Shown: positions 20,364-30,918, counted from the stretch's first letter. The stretch is 64,000 nt of DNA from Ancylobacter sp. WKF20 (GCF_029760895.1 NZ_CP121679.1:434001-498000); one strand, 5' to 3'. Numbers and translations are program-made. The notes: generated by a model not told the origin, from the letters alone.

Positions 20364-21803
20364 ATGGATGCCGTAGCCCTCGCCCGCCTGCAATTCGCCT
20401 TCACCGTCGGGTTCCACATCCTGTGGCCGACCATGACCATCGGCCTCGCCTGGTTCGTCACCTGGCTGAGCGTGCTGTGGTGGCGCACCGGCAAGCCCGT
20501 GTACCGTCAGCTCATGCGCTTCTGGATGCGCATCTTCGCCCTCGGCTTCGGCATGGGCGTGGTGACCGGCATCGTGCTGAGTTACGAGATCGGCACCAAC
20601 TGGGCCGGCTTCTCGCGCTCGGCGTCCAATGTGCTCGGGCCGCTGTTCCTCTACGAGACGCTGACCGCCTTTTTCCTCGAAGCCGGCTTCATCGGCATCA
20701 TGCTGTTCGGCGAGGGGCGGGTCTCCAGGGGCGCGCATGTGTTCGCCGCCGTCATGGTGTCGGTCGGCGCCCTGTTCAGCGCCACCTGGATCATCGCCGC
20801 CAATAGCTGGATGCAGACGCCCGCCGGCACCGTCGCCGACGCGCAGGGCATCCACCATGTGGTGAGCTGGTGGGACGTGATCTTCACCGCCTCCTTCCCC
20901 TACCGGCTGGCGCATATGGTCTGCGCGAGCTTCCTCACCGTCTCCTTCGTCGTGGCCGGCGTCTCGGCGTTCCACCTCTGGCGCCGCCAGCACATCGCCG
21001 CGTCGCGTACCGCCTTCTCCATGGCGCTGTGGATGGCCCTCATCCTCGCGCCGACCCAGATCGTGCTCGGCGACCTGCATGGCCGCAACACGCTGGAGCA
21101 CCAGCCGACCAAGCTCGCCGCCATGGAAGGTCTGTGGGAGACCACAAAGGGGCCGGCGATGACCGTGATCGCCTGGCCGGACATGGCGGCGCAGACCAAC
21201 CTCTACGCCATCGACATCCCCCACCTCGCCAGCCTCTATCTCACCCATAGCTGGGATGGCGAGGTGCAGGGCCTGAAGGCCGTGCCCCCGGCCGACCAGC
21301 CCAACGTGCCGGTCGTGTTCTTCGCCTTCCGCATCATGGCCGGCATCGGCATGGTGCTGCTCGCCACCGCGATCACCGGCCTCGTGCTGCGGCTGCGGCG
21401 CCGGCTGTTCGACACGCGCTGGTTCCAGCTTGTCGTCATGGCCACCACGCCGCTCGGCTTCATCGCGGTGATCGCCGGCTGGACCGTGACCGAGGCCGGG
21501 CGCCAGCCCTGGCTGATCTATGGCGAACTGCGCACGGCGGACGCGGTGGCGCCTGTTGCCGCCGGGGCGGTGGGCGCGAGCCTCATCGGCTTCTTCCTGC
21601 TCTACAACCTGCTGCTGCTCGCCTTCCTGTGGTTTGCCGGTCGCGCCGCTCTTGCCGGGCCTGCCGACCTGCCGGTGCCGGTCCACGAGCATCCCGGTCT
21701 CGACGGCACCAATGTCGGCGGACGACGCGCGGCGTTGCCCACCTCATCCTCTGCCCCTCACGCGCCGGCCACGCCGCGCGACACGCAAGCCGTGGGAGCC
21801 TGA
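20364..21803 (+). CDS. cioA: Cytochrome bd-type ubiquinol oxidase subunit I (cyanide-insensitive type)
   Basis: Catalytic subunit of a bd-family quinol oxidase that reduces O2 to water with high affinity and without proton pumping. The 479-residue length and short periplasmic loop, with GRNTLEHQPTKLAAMEG, match CioA rather than long-loop E. coli CydA. LQFAFTVGFHILWPTMTIGLAW has the heme b595/d-region histidine, YETLTAFFLEAGFIGIMLFGEGRV the conserved glutamates, and EAGRQPWLIYGELRT the GRQPW quinol-site motif. It is the second gene of a three-gene operon with gaps of only four and three bases. Confidence 0.93.
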   Translation: MDAVALARLQFAFTVGFHILWPTMTIGLAWFVTWLSVLWWRTGKPVYRQLMRFWMRIFALGFGMGVVTGIVLSYEIGTNWAGFSRSASNVLGPLFLYETLTAFFLEAGFIGIMLFGEGRVSRGAHVFAAVMVSVGALFSATWIIAANSWMQTPAGTVADAQGIHHVVSWWDVIFTASFPYRLAHMVCASFLTVSFVVAGVSAFHLWRRQHIAASRTAFSMALWMALILAPTQIVLGDLHGRNTLEHQPTKLAAMEGLWETTKGPAMTVIAWPDMAAQTNLYAIDIPHLASLYLTHSWDGEVQGLKAVPPADQPNVPVVFFAFRIMAGIGMVLLATAITGLVLRLRRRLFDTRWFQLVVMATTPLGFIAVIAGWTVTEAGRQPWLIYGELRTADAVAPVAAGAVGASLIGFFLLYNLLLLAFLWFAGRAALAGPADLPVPVHEHPGLDGTNVGGRRAALPTSSSAPHAPATPRDTQAVGA

Positions 21804-21806
21804 GCC

Positions 21807-22841
21807 ATGACCGCCCTGTTTCTGACCGACCACGCCGCCCTGATCTTCGCCGCTCTCGCCGTGTTCTGCGTCGTGGTCTATGTGCTTGCCGACGGCCTCG
21901 ATCTCGGTGTCGGCATCCTCTTCCTCGCCGCACCGCGCGATGCCGACCGCGACGTGATGATGGCCAGCATCGAACCGGTGTGGGACGGCAACGAGACCTG
22001 GCTGGTGGCGGGCGGCACGCTGCTGCTCGCGGCGTTTCCGGCCGGCTACTACATCCTGCTGCCGGCCTTCTATCTGCCGATCGTGACCATGCTGTTTGCG
22101 CTGATCCTGCGCGGCGTTGCCTTCGGCTTCCGCCTGCAGGCGACGCGTTTCAGGATCGTCTGGGACAGCGCCTTCTTCGCGGGCTCGGCCCTCGCCGCAC
22201 TTTGCCAGGGGCTGATCCTGGGCGGCCTGATCGACGGCGTGCCGGTTCAGAACGGCATGTTCGCGGGCGGTCCCTTCAGCTTCCTCTCGCTATTGGGACT
22301 GATGTGCGGCGTCGGCCTCATCGGCGGTTACGCGCTGATCGGCGCCGGCTGGCTCATCCTGAAGACGCAGGGGCCCACGCAGGTCTTTGCCCGCGAGATC
22401 GCCCACGCGGCGCTGATCCTTGTCGCGGCGATGATGCTGGTCGTCAGTGCCTGGAGCGCCTGGAGCGTGCCGGAGGTGGCCGCGCGCTGGTTCGCCTGGC
22501 CGAACCTCGCTTTTCTCGCCCCGGTGCCGCTGGTGACGATCGCGGTTATCCTCGCCATCTGGCGCGGCATCTGGATCGGTGCGGAGATCCGGACCTTCGT
22601 TCTGTCCCTGCTTCTCTTCGCACTCGGCCTCATCGGCCTGGTGGTGAGCCTGTGGCCCTACGTGGTGCCACGCGCTGTGACCGTGTGGGATGGCATTGCC
22701 GACCCGCAATCCCTCGCCTTCATCAGCATCGGCCTCGCCGTGGTGCTGCCGATCGTGCTGGCCTACCAAGCCCACGCCTATTGGGTGTTCCGGGGCAAGA
22801 CCGCGCACGACGCCGGGGCTTATGGCGGAAACGGTGGCTGA
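21807..22841 (+). CDS. cioB: Cytochrome bd-type ubiquinol oxidase subunit II
   Basis: Structural membrane subunit of the quinol oxidase, 344 residues with about nine helices. YVLADGLDLGVGILF at the N-terminus, EPVWDGNETWLVAGGTLLLAAFP and the C-terminal AYQAHAYWVFRGK are characteristic of CydB/CioB. It starts three bases after cioA. I looked for a small CydX-like gene directly downstream and did not see one, which is usual for CIO-type operons. Confidence 0.93.
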   Translation: MTALFLTDHAALIFAALAVFCVVVYVLADGLDLGVGILFLAAPRDADRDVMMASIEPVWDGNETWLVAGGTLLLAAFPAGYYILLPAFYLPIVTMLFALILRGVAFGFRLQATRFRIVWDSAFFAGSALAALCQGLILGGLIDGVPVQNGMFAGGPFSFLSLLGLMCGVGLIGGYALIGAGWLILKTQGPTQVFAREIAHAALILVAAMMLVVSAWSAWSVPEVAARWFAWPNLAFLAPVPLVTIAVILAIWRGIWIGAEIRTFVLSLLLFALGLIGLVVSLWPYVVPRAVTVWDGIADPQSLAFISIGLAVVLPIVLAYQAHAYWVFRGKTAHDAGAYGGNGG

Positions 22842-22900
22842 AGGATCGCCACCACCCTCCGTCGCCAGAAGTACAAGCTGATGGGCCGCTTCCCCGAACT

Positions 22901-22927
22901 CGACGCCGGACTTTTCGCCCGGCGTCG
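22901..22927. terminator. Hairpin between cioB and the autotransporter gene
   Basis: Perfect 9-bp stem CGACGCCGG (22901-22909) and CCGGCGTCG (22919-22927) around a nine-base loop, in the 167-base gap between convergent genes. It may end transcription from both sides. No T tract follows on either strand. Confidence 0.5.
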
Positions 22928-23008
22928 GGTAGCATCGGCACGGCGGTCGAGGCGATCAAGCTCGGGGCCAGCCAGTGTCTGCCCAAGCCTGCCAACACGC
23001 ATCCCCCC

Positions 23009-26000
23009 TCAAAACCGTATCGCGAGCCTGCCGCTGATGGCGTTGTCCTGCGACGCGTCGGCGAGTTGGCCCGCGTAGTGGAAGCCGAAGGTGACGTTTG
23101 GGTTGGTGGCGATATCGACCCCGAGCCTGACGATGGCGGCGTTGCGGGCGATCGGGGTGCCGCTCTGCTGGAACGCTGCGCCGCCGCTCTCGAAAGACAG
23201 AGTGGAGACCGGCGTGGTGTCGCCGAAGGCATATTGCCAGCCGAGGCTCGCCGAGGCCGTCAGGATGCCGCCCTTGATGGCGAAGGTCTTGGCGGCACGC
23301 AGGCCAAGCGTCGTGAAGGTATTCTCCTGCGTATCAGCCCCGCTCTGCAGGGCCGCCGCACCGCCGCTCTCGCTCATGGCGTCGGTGTGGAGGTTGACAT
23401 AGGCGATGGCGGCGAAGGGCTCGAAATCGGCATAGGGTGTGGCGATGCCGTAGCCGACATCGGCGAAGAGCTGGGTGGTGTCGGCGTCATAGGAAGAGGT
23501 CAGCGCGTCGGCGTAGCCCGGGATTGCCACCGTGCGGTTCACCGACACGTCGTGCCAAGTGTAGCTGGCGCCGAGCCGCAGGCCGAGGGCGCCAAACTGG
23601 GCGCTGCCATAGAGAGCGATGTCGTAATTGGCGCTGTCGCCGGAGGAACCGAGCGTCGCCGAGTCGAACTGCGACTGCGAATAGCCGCCGGCGATGCCGA
23701 TGCGGGCGCTCTCGCCGATCGGGCTGTCGATGCCGGCGGTGAAGCCGGCGATGGAGCGGGAGACGTCGGAGACGCCGTTGCTGCCCTCGCCGTCGCCCCA
23801 GCCGCCATAGGCCTGCGTCCAGATGGTCGGCAGGAGGCCGGGAAGAAGCGCGGCGGTCTTCGGGCTGCTGACCTCGCCGGTAGCGGCGCCGGCGGCCTGA
23901 CGCAGCCGGCCGGTGACCGCATCGCGTAGATAGATCGATTGTGCCTGAAGCACGGTCTCGACGGAGGGATAGATCCCGCCGGAGAGGGCCGTAAACGCGG
24001 CGGGGGCGCTTGAGTCATTGAGCGAGACAACCGCGTCCATGAAGGGGCTGTCGAGCGGCAGGGTGTCGAGCGCCCCGGCGACGGCGGCCTGGCTGGCATT
24101 CTGTGCGGCGGCGGTGAAGGGCACCCCGCTGCGCAGGCTCTGGACCGTCAGCCCGTCTGCGCCATAGCGGGTCGTGAAGCTGAGGAAGGGGTATTGGGTG
24201 GCGAAGTCGTCGCTGATGGTCGCGAACTGCCCGGTCACGCCGCCCGTCGCGGTGAAGAAGGTAAAAGTGGCGAGGCCGAGGACGGTGCCTTCGGGCGCCT
24301 TGAGCGCGAGCGTCCCGCCCTGCACATTAATGGTGCCGGCGGCCTCGATCCGGTCGCTCGTGCCATTCGGGCCGAGCTCGACCCGATAGGTCGAACCTGG
24401 CTGGAACACGACATTCCCGGCGACCGTGAGCGTGCCGATGGAATTGCCGGGGGCGACCACGCCGCCGCTGGAAACCACCAGCCCGCCGCCGATCGTGCCG
24501 TTGCCGGTGAGCAGGCCATCATTGAGCACGGAGCTGCCGATTGATCCATTGTTCGCAAGCCAGCCGGTATTGAGCACCGACCCAGCGATCGACCCGGTGT
24601 TCTGCACGATGCCGTCATTCACGACATCGCCTTGAATGGATCCGCTCAGGACGAGGGTGGCGCCGGCCGCGACGGCCGTGCCCCCGGTATAGGTGCTGGC
24701 GCCTGCCAGCGTCTCGGTGCCGCCGGCGATGATGAGCCCGCCGCCGGTGCCGCCAGCGTAGCCGCCATCCGCGATGCTGCCGGAGAACGTGCCGGAGGCG
24801 TCGGTCAGCATCAGGGTCTGCCCGCCCAGCCGGACCGTTCCGGTGCCCGACAGGCTGGTGATGGAGGCGCCGGTCGTGGTGAGGCCGACGATGCCCGGCA
24901 CGATGCCGGTGCCGGAAATGTCGAAGACGCCATTGGCCTCCACGCCGGAAGACTGGGCGATGCTGCCCGGCCCGACGAGGGCGAGCCAACCATCCGCGTC
25001 GATCCGCGTGGAGCCGCTATAGGTGTTCGCCGCGCTCAGCTTCGCCTGCCCGCCGGCCGTCACCACGACGTCGCCGGCGCCGGAGATCACCCCGGCCATG
25101 CCGAGCTGGCCATTATTGCCCGTCGTCGCCCCGATGGTGACGGGCGAGACGCGCGTCGTTTCGACCGACGTGTCGGTTACGAAGAAGGAGGTGATACCGG
25201 TCAGGTTGTTCGCGAGATCATAGACCACCGAGTTCCCCATGAAGAACCCGATGCCCAGGATCGTCCTGTCCGTCGTGCCGCCGATCGACACATTGACGAT
25301 GTCCGGGCCCGACGACTGGCTTTCCACCGTCTTCAGCACCGCGTCGGTCTGAGGATCACTGACGACCAGCGTCGCCAGCGCGTTCAGCGCTGCGCTGCTG
25401 ACCGATGAGTTCAGATAGAGATTGTAGGTATTGGTTCCCGAATCCAGCAGCGTCGCCGCAGAATAGGGATAGGTGCCGGTGTTTCCTGAGCCGATGACCG
25501 TGTAGTTCAATGTGATGGAATAGAGGCCGGCACTATTGGCGCCGGATACCGGAAACGGCGAGCCCGTCGTCGACCACTGGAAGACGGAGTCGAACTGCGC
25601 CCTGATGGCGGGCGTCAGATCGAGAATGACGTGGGGATTGCAACCGGCGCCCTCGGAGTGGCAGTTCGCCGCGATCACATAGCCGGATGTCGTCGCCTGT
25701 CCGAGAATGCCGCCAAACAGGACGTTCCCATAGCGATCCGTCGTCGCATTGGCCGCGCCGAACGTTCCCGCCAGCCCCTTCGCATCGCCGGCTGTCTCCG
25801 ACGTCGGCGTGTAGATGGGGTTATTGTCGCTGTCATAGGTGATGATGACGGGGTACTCGATGTCCCCCATGAGAAAGCCGGAACCTGGCGTGGTGATGGT
25901 GGTGACGGCCGGGGAATTCACGTCGCGATAGAAGGAGATCTCGTTGACGCCGATGGCGGTTTCATAAAAGCCATGCGTTGCTCCCGCATCGCCATAGGTG

Positions 26001-26317
26001 AAGTAAAAGGGCGATGGGGAACTGGTAACGGGCGTGAAGCTTGCCGGCGCCGAGCCGGCAGTGAAGTTGAAATCCGCGTTGAAGGCCGACGAGCCCGTGT
26101 CGAACAGGTAAGTCTGCGGGAGAGCACCGCCGACGCCCACCGTGATGGTCAGCCGATAGCTGTTATTGCTGGGGGCCGGGTCATAGGAGAGCGGGATTTC
26201 GTAGGCCGCCGCCGTGCTGACGAAACCGCCGCCCCAGAGAGCCGAAACTGCCATCAGGGGCACCGACAGCTGCTGATGTAACGGCCGGCGGCGCACCGAA
26301 CAATAAGCCTTGCGCAT
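23009..26317 (-). CDS. Autotransporter with pepsin-like aspartic protease passenger
   Basis: Predicted type Va secreted protein of 1102 residues. A signal peptide (about 1-38, ending STAAA) is followed by a domain with aspartic protease features: YLFDTGSSAFN with Asp73, a flap-like YGDAGATHGFYETAIGV starting at Tyr108, and TLLDSGTNTYNLYL with Asp292. Two D-S/T-G motifs about 219 residues apart, with the flap between them, is the bilobed pepsin (family A1) layout rather than a single-lobe retropepsin. Residues about 395-700 are beta-helix repeats (GANTYSGSTRIDADG, GASTYTGGTAVAAGATLVLSG) and the last 270 or so form the outer-membrane beta-barrel (IWTQAYGGWGDGEG ... RLAIRF). The ATG at 26317 follows GGGGGACCGAG; an ATG nine codons upstream is less likely. 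Activity and substrate are inferred only. Confidence 0.82.
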   Translation of the reverse strand: MRKAYCSVRRRPLHQQLSVPLMAVSALWGGGFVSTAAAYEIPLSYDPAPSNNSYRLTITVGVGGALPQTYLFDTGSSAFNADFNFTAGSAPASFTPVTSSPSPFYFTYGDAGATHGFYETAIGVNEISFYRDVNSPAVTTITTPGSGFLMGDIEYPVIITYDSDNNPIYTPTSETAGDAKGLAGTFGAANATTDRYGNVLFGGILGQATTSGYVIAANCHSEGAGCNPHVILDLTPAIRAQFDSVFQWSTTGSPFPVSGANSAGLYSITLNYTVIGSGNTGTYPYSAATLLDSGTNTYNLYLNSSVSSAALNALATLVVSDPQTDAVLKTVESQSSGPDIVNVSIGGTTDRTILGIGFFMGNSVVYDLANNLTGITSFFVTDTSVETTRVSPVTIGATTGNNGQLGMAGVISGAGDVVVTAGGQAKLSAANTYSGSTRIDADGWLALVGPGSIAQSSGVEANGVFDISGTGIVPGIVGLTTTGASITSLSGTGTVRLGGQTLMLTDASGTFSGSIADGGYAGGTGGGLIIAGGTETLAGASTYTGGTAVAAGATLVLSGSIQGDVVNDGIVQNTGSIAGSVLNTGWLANNGSIGSSVLNDGLLTGNGTIGGGLVVSSGGVVAPGNSIGTLTVAGNVVFQPGSTYRVELGPNGTSDRIEAAGTINVQGGTLALKAPEGTVLGLATFTFFTATGGVTGQFATISDDFATQYPFLSFTTRYGADGLTVQSLRSGVPFTAAAQNASQAAVAGALDTLPLDSPFMDAVVSLNDSSAPAAFTALSGGIYPSVETVLQAQSIYLRDAVTGRLRQAAGAATGEVSSPKTAALLPGLLPTIWTQAYGGWGDGEGSNGVSDVSRSIAGFTAGIDSPIGESARIGIAGGYSQSQFDSATLGSSGDSANYDIALYGSAQFGALGLRLGASYTWHDVSVNRTVAIPGYADALTSSYDADTTQLFADVGYGIATPYADFEPFAAIAYVNLHTDAMSESGGAAALQSGADTQENTFTTLGLRAAKTFAIKGGILTASASLGWQYAFGDTTPVSTLSFESGGAAFQQSGTPIARNAAIVRLGVDIATNPNVTFGFHYAGQLADASQDNAISGRLAIRF

Positions 26318-26564
26318 CTCGGTCCCCCGGCCCGATGGTAGCATCGTCCCTTACGTCAAGTTTGATCAGCTTGCCGGACCGGATGCAACGGGCCCGGACC
26401 CGGACGGTAACCGCCATGGGATGCGACGTCGGGCCATCACTAATCAGCGAGGTCGGGCGACCTCTTTTCGCTGCAACGCGTTAGTGGCGGGCCGGCTGGG
26501 TCTCGCTGTTCGTCAACCGTGACCTCTGCCGGCAGCTTTGCCGGGAACAGGGAGATTGCGGTTA

Positions 26565-27223
<659 letters not shown>

Positions 27224-27227
<4 letters not shown>

Positions 27228-28174
27228 AGCCCTTCTCCTATGAACGCGCCACCGACGCGGCGAGCGCCGCGCGCACGCTGGCGGAGCGGCCGGAGGCGCG
27301 CATCATCGCGGGCGGCACCAACCTGCTCGATCTGATGAAGCTGGAGATCGAGACGCCCGGCCACCTCGTCGACATTCAGGATATCGGCCTCGACCGCATC
27401 GAGCCGACGGACGAGGGCGGCCTGCGCATCGGCGCGCTGGTGAGCAACACCGAACTTGCCAGCGATGATCGGGTGCGGCGCGACTATGGCGTGCTGGCGC
27501 GGGCTATCGTCGCCGGGGCCAGCGGCCAGTTGCGCAACAAGGCGACCACTGCCGGCAACCTGCTCCAGCGCACGCGCTGTCCCTATTTCTACGACACCAA
27601 CATGCCCTGCAATAAACGCCGCCCGGGCTCGGGCTGCGCGGCGATTGGCGGCTATTCGCGCCAGCTCGCGGTGGTTGGTTCGTCCGAGCACTGCATCGCC
27701 ACCTATCCCGGCGATATGGCGATTGCCTTGCGCGTGCTTGATGCGCAGGTGGAGACGGTGCGGGCGGATGGGTCGGCGCGGTCCATCCCGTTCGGGGACT
27801 TCCACCGCCTGCCGGGCGATGAGCCTCAGCGTGACAATGTTCTGGAGCGTGGTGAGATCATCACCGCCGTGACGCTGCCCCGGCCCGTCGGCGGGACGCA
27901 TATCTACCACAAGGTGCGGGACCGGGCGTCCTACGCCTTCGCGCTCGTGTCGGTCGCGGCGGTGATCCAGCCGGATGGGACGGGCGCGGTGGCCTTTGGC
28001 GGCGTCGCGCACAAGCCGTGGCGGGTCGAGGCGGCCGAGGCGGCGCTGCCGCAGGGCGCGCGTGCGGTGACCGCGCAGGTCTTCGCTGATGCGCGCCCGA
28101 CCGATGAGAACCGTTTCAAGATTCCGCTGGCCGAGCGCGCGCTCGCCGCGGTGATCGATCAGGCGAGAGGGTAA
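27224..28174 (+). CDS. paoB: Aldehyde oxidoreductase, FAD-binding subunit
   Basis: Middle-size subunit (316 residues) that carries FAD and passes electrons from the iron-sulfur clusters. [15 protein letters not shown] (about 25-40) and [26 protein letters not shown] are the family's FAD-binding segments. The [18 protein letters not shown] cysteine region is typical of the PaoB/YagS branch, which has an additional [4Fe-4S] cluster. It begins inside the paoA stop codon and ends four bases before paoC. Confidence 0.92.
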
Positions 28175-28178
28175 GCCC

Positions 28179-30389
28179 ATGAAATTCGACAAACCCGCAG
28201 GGTCCAACCCGATCGACCGCATGCGCATCGTCGGCCAGCCGCGCGACCGGGTCGATGGCCCGCTGAAGACGACTGGCCAGGCGACTTATGCCTATGAGCA
28301 CACGGAGATCGCCAATCCCGCCTATGGGGCGGTGGTCGGCGCCGCCATCGCCAAGGGCCGCATCCGCGCGATGGATGGTGCCGCCGCCAAGGCCGCGCCC
28401 GGCGTGCTCGCCGTGGTCACGGCGCTGGATGTCGGCGCGCTGGAGAAGGGCGATTACAACACGGCGAAGCTGTTCGGCGGTGACCGGGTCGATCACTACC
28501 ATCAGGCAATCGCGGTGGTGGTCGCGGAGACCTTTGAGCAGGCGCAAGCGGCGGCCGCGCTGGTGAAGGTGGACTATGCGCCGGAGGAGGGGCGTTTCGA
28601 TCTCGCCAAGGCGCTCGAGACGGCCAAGCCCGCCAAGGATCCCAACGCCGCGCCGGCCGATGAGGTGAACGGTGTGGGTGATTTCGACCGCGCCTTCGCG
28701 GCCGCGCCGGTGACGCTCGACGCGCAGTACACCACGCCGGATCAGAGCCACGCCATGATGGAGCCCTTCGCTTCCATCGCGGCATGGGAGGGGGACCAGC
28801 TCACGCTGTGGACCTCGACGCAGATGGTCGACTGGTGGCGCTCCGATCTCGCCAAGACGCTGGGCGTCGACAAGGACAAGGTGCGGGTGATCTCGCCCTA
28901 TATTGGCGGCGGGTTCGGCGGCAAGCTGTTCCTGCGCGTCGATGCGGTGCTCGCCGCCTTGGCCGCCAAGGCGGCCGGACGGCCGGTGAAAGTGACATTG
29001 CCGCGCCCGCTCATCGCCAACAACACGACGCATCGCCCGGCCACCCGCCAGCGCATCCGCATTGGCTGCGAGCGCGATGGCACCATCACCGCCATCGCTC
29101 ATGAGAGCGGCTCCGGCGACCAGAAGGATGGCGGGCCCGAGGCGGCGGTGAGCCAGACGCGCCTGCTCTATGCCGGCGCCAACCGGCTGACCGCGTTGCG
29201 CCTTGCCGTGCTCGACCTGCCCGAGGGCAACTCGATGCGCGCGCCGGGCGAGGCACCCGGCATGATGGCGCTGGAGATCGCCATGGACGAGATGGCGGAA
29301 AAGCTCGGCATGGACCCGATCGCCTTCCGGGTGAAGAACGACACGCAGGTCGATCCCGAAAAGCCGGAGCGGCGCTTTTCCCAGCGCCAGCTCGTGCGCT
29401 GCCTCACCGAGGGCGCCGAACGCTTCGGCTGGTCGCAGCGCAACGCGATGCCGGGTCAGGTGCGCGATGGGCGCTGGCTGGTCGGCATGGGCGTCGCCGC
29501 CGCCTTCCGCAACCATATCAGCCTGAAGTCCGGCGCCCGCGTGATCCTCGGGCGCGATGGACAGGTCACCGTCGAGACCGACATGACCGACATCGGCACC
29601 GGCAGCTACACCATCATCGCCCAGACAGCGGCAGAGATGATGGGTGTCGATCTCGATGCGGTGACGGTGCGGCTGGGCGATTCCCGCTTCCCGGTCTCGG
29701 CCGGCTCGGGCGGGCAGTTCGGCGCCGCCAATTCCACCTCGGGCGTCTATGCCGCCTGCGTGAAGCTGCGCGAGGCGGTAGCCCAGCGCCTCGGCTTCAA
29801 TTCCGCCGAGGCGGCGTTCGAGGGCGGGCAGGTGTCGGCCGGCAACCGGACGGTTTCGCTTACGAAAGCCGCCGCCGCCGGTGAACTGGTGGGGGAGGAC
29901 GGCATTGAATATGGCGACCTCGACGAGACCTACCAGCTCTCCACCTTCGGCGCGCATTTCGTCGAGGTGGGTGTCGACCGTTATACGGGCGTTACCCGTG
30001 TGCGGCGGATGCTCGCCATGTGCGCGGCAGGCCGCATCCTCAACCCGAAATCCGCCCGCAGCCAGGTCATCGGCGCCATGACCATGGGCGTCGGCGGGGC
30101 GCTGATGGAAGAGCTGGCGGTCGACACGCGCTACGGCTTCTTCGTCAATCACGACCTCGCCGGCTACGAGGTGCCGGTTCACGCCGACATCCCGCATCAG
30201 GAGGTCGTCTTCCTCGACGAGGCGGACGACAAGAGCAACCCGATGAAAGCCAAGGGCGTCGGCGAGCTCGGCCTGTGCGGCGTCGGCGCAGCGGTGGCGA
30301 ACGCCATCTACAACGCCACCGGCGTGCGCGTGCGTGATTACCCGATCACGCTGGAGAAACACCTGGAGCAGCTTCCGGCGGTGGCCTGA
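28179..30389 (+). CDS. paoC: Aldehyde oxidoreductase, molybdenum-binding subunit
   Basis: Large catalytic subunit (736 residues) binding the molybdenum cofactor and oxidising aldehydes to acids. Conserved blocks include YIGGGFGGKLFLRVDAVLAALAA (about 241-263), PEGNSMRAPGEAPGMMALEIAMDEMAEKLGMDP, the TDIGTGSYTIIAQTAAEMMG substrate-channel segment, and KAKGVGELGLCGVGAAVANAIYNATG with the expected catalytic Glu in KGVGELG. No signal peptide of its own, consistent with export on the PaoA Tat signal. A PaoD/XdhC-type maturation gene is not adjacent within the window. Confidence 0.92.
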   Translation: MKFDKPAGSNPIDRMRIVGQPRDRVDGPLKTTGQATYAYEHTEIANPAYGAVVGAAIAKGRIRAMDGAAAKAAPGVLAVVTALDVGALEKGDYNTAKLFGGDRVDHYHQAIAVVVAETFEQAQAAAALVKVDYAPEEGRFDLAKALETAKPAKDPNAAPADEVNGVGDFDRAFAAAPVTLDAQYTTPDQSHAMMEPFASIAAWEGDQLTLWTSTQMVDWWRSDLAKTLGVDKDKVRVISPYIGGGFGGKLFLRVDAVLAALAAKAAGRPVKVTLPRPLIANNTTHRPATRQRIRIGCERDGTITAIAHESGSGDQKDGGPEAAVSQTRLLYAGANRLTALRLAVLDLPEGNSMRAPGEAPGMMALEIAMDEMAEKLGMDPIAFRVKNDTQVDPEKPERRFSQRQLVRCLTEGAERFGWSQRNAMPGQVRDGRWLVGMGVAAAFRNHISLKSGARVILGRDGQVTVETDMTDIGTGSYTIIAQTAAEMMGVDLDAVTVRLGDSRFPVSAGSGGQFGAANSTSGVYAACVKLREAVAQRLGFNSAEAAFEGGQVSAGNRTVSLTKAAAAGELVGEDGIEYGDLDETYQLSTFGAHFVEVGVDRYTGVTRVRRMLAMCAAGRILNPKSARSQVIGAMTMGVGGALMEELAVDTRYGFFVNHDLAGYEVPVHADIPHQEVVFLDEADDKSNPMKAKGVGELGLCGVGAAVANAIYNATGVRVRDYPITLEKHLEQLPAVA

Positions 30390-30429
30390 CGGGCAAGCGA
30401 GGGGCGCCCGAGGGCGCCCCATTCGGCGG

Positions 30430-30918
30430 TTAATGAATCGCCCCGGACTTGATGTACTCGGCGAGCTGGGTCGCCACCGTGCCCCAGCCGTCGTGGAAGC
30501 CCATCTGCTCGTGGCTGGCGCGGGTGGCTTCGTCATTATGAATGGCGAGTGCGGTGTAGCGCGTGCCGTTAACCAGCGGGGCGAGCAGCAGGGCGCCGGT
30601 GAAGAAGGGCTTGGCGGCGGGGCGGAAGCCGGGCAGCAGCGCGTCGGTGAAGACGAGGCGTTCATGCGGCACCACGTCGAGATAGCAGCCGGGGCTGTCG
30701 AACTCCTCGCCCTCGGGTGAACGCATCACCGTGCGGAAAATGCCGCCCGGACGGAGGTCGATCTCGCATTCGGTCACGCTCCAGGGCTTGGGCACGAACC
30801 ATTTCTTCAGATGAGCCGGCGTCGTCCAGGCCTTCCAGACGAGATGAACAGGCACGTCGATCTCGCGCTCCAGCTTCAGGTCGAGCGCGGGGTTGAAGGG
30901 GCCGATGAAGGCGGTCAT
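30430..30918 (-). CDS. SRPBCC family protein (AHSA1/START-like)
   Basis: Small cytoplasmic protein of 162 residues with the helix-grip fold expected of activator-of-Hsp90-like SRPBCC proteins: LKLEREIDVPVHLVWKAWTTPAHLKKWFVPKPW, ECEIDLRPGGIFRTVMRSPEG and HDGWGTVATQLAEYIK. Such proteins are commonly paired with an ArsR regulator, as here: its ATG overlaps the regulator's stop codon (ATGA). The chosen start, 30918, gives the family N-terminus. Ligand unknown. Confidence 0.85.
   Translation of the reverse strand: MTAFIGPFNPALDLKLEREIDVPVHLVWKAWTTPAHLKKWFVPKPWSVTECEIDLRPGGIFRTVMRSPEGEEFDSPGCYLDVVPHERLVFTDALLPGFRPAAKPFFTGALLLAPLVNGTRYTALAIHNDEATRASHEQMGFHDGWGTVATQLAEYIKSGAIH

Noticed and set aside
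28116..30665. Minus-strand open frame of 849 codons opposite paoC
   Set aside because: Antisense to a fully conserved molybdenum subunit; no ribosome-binding site or domain.
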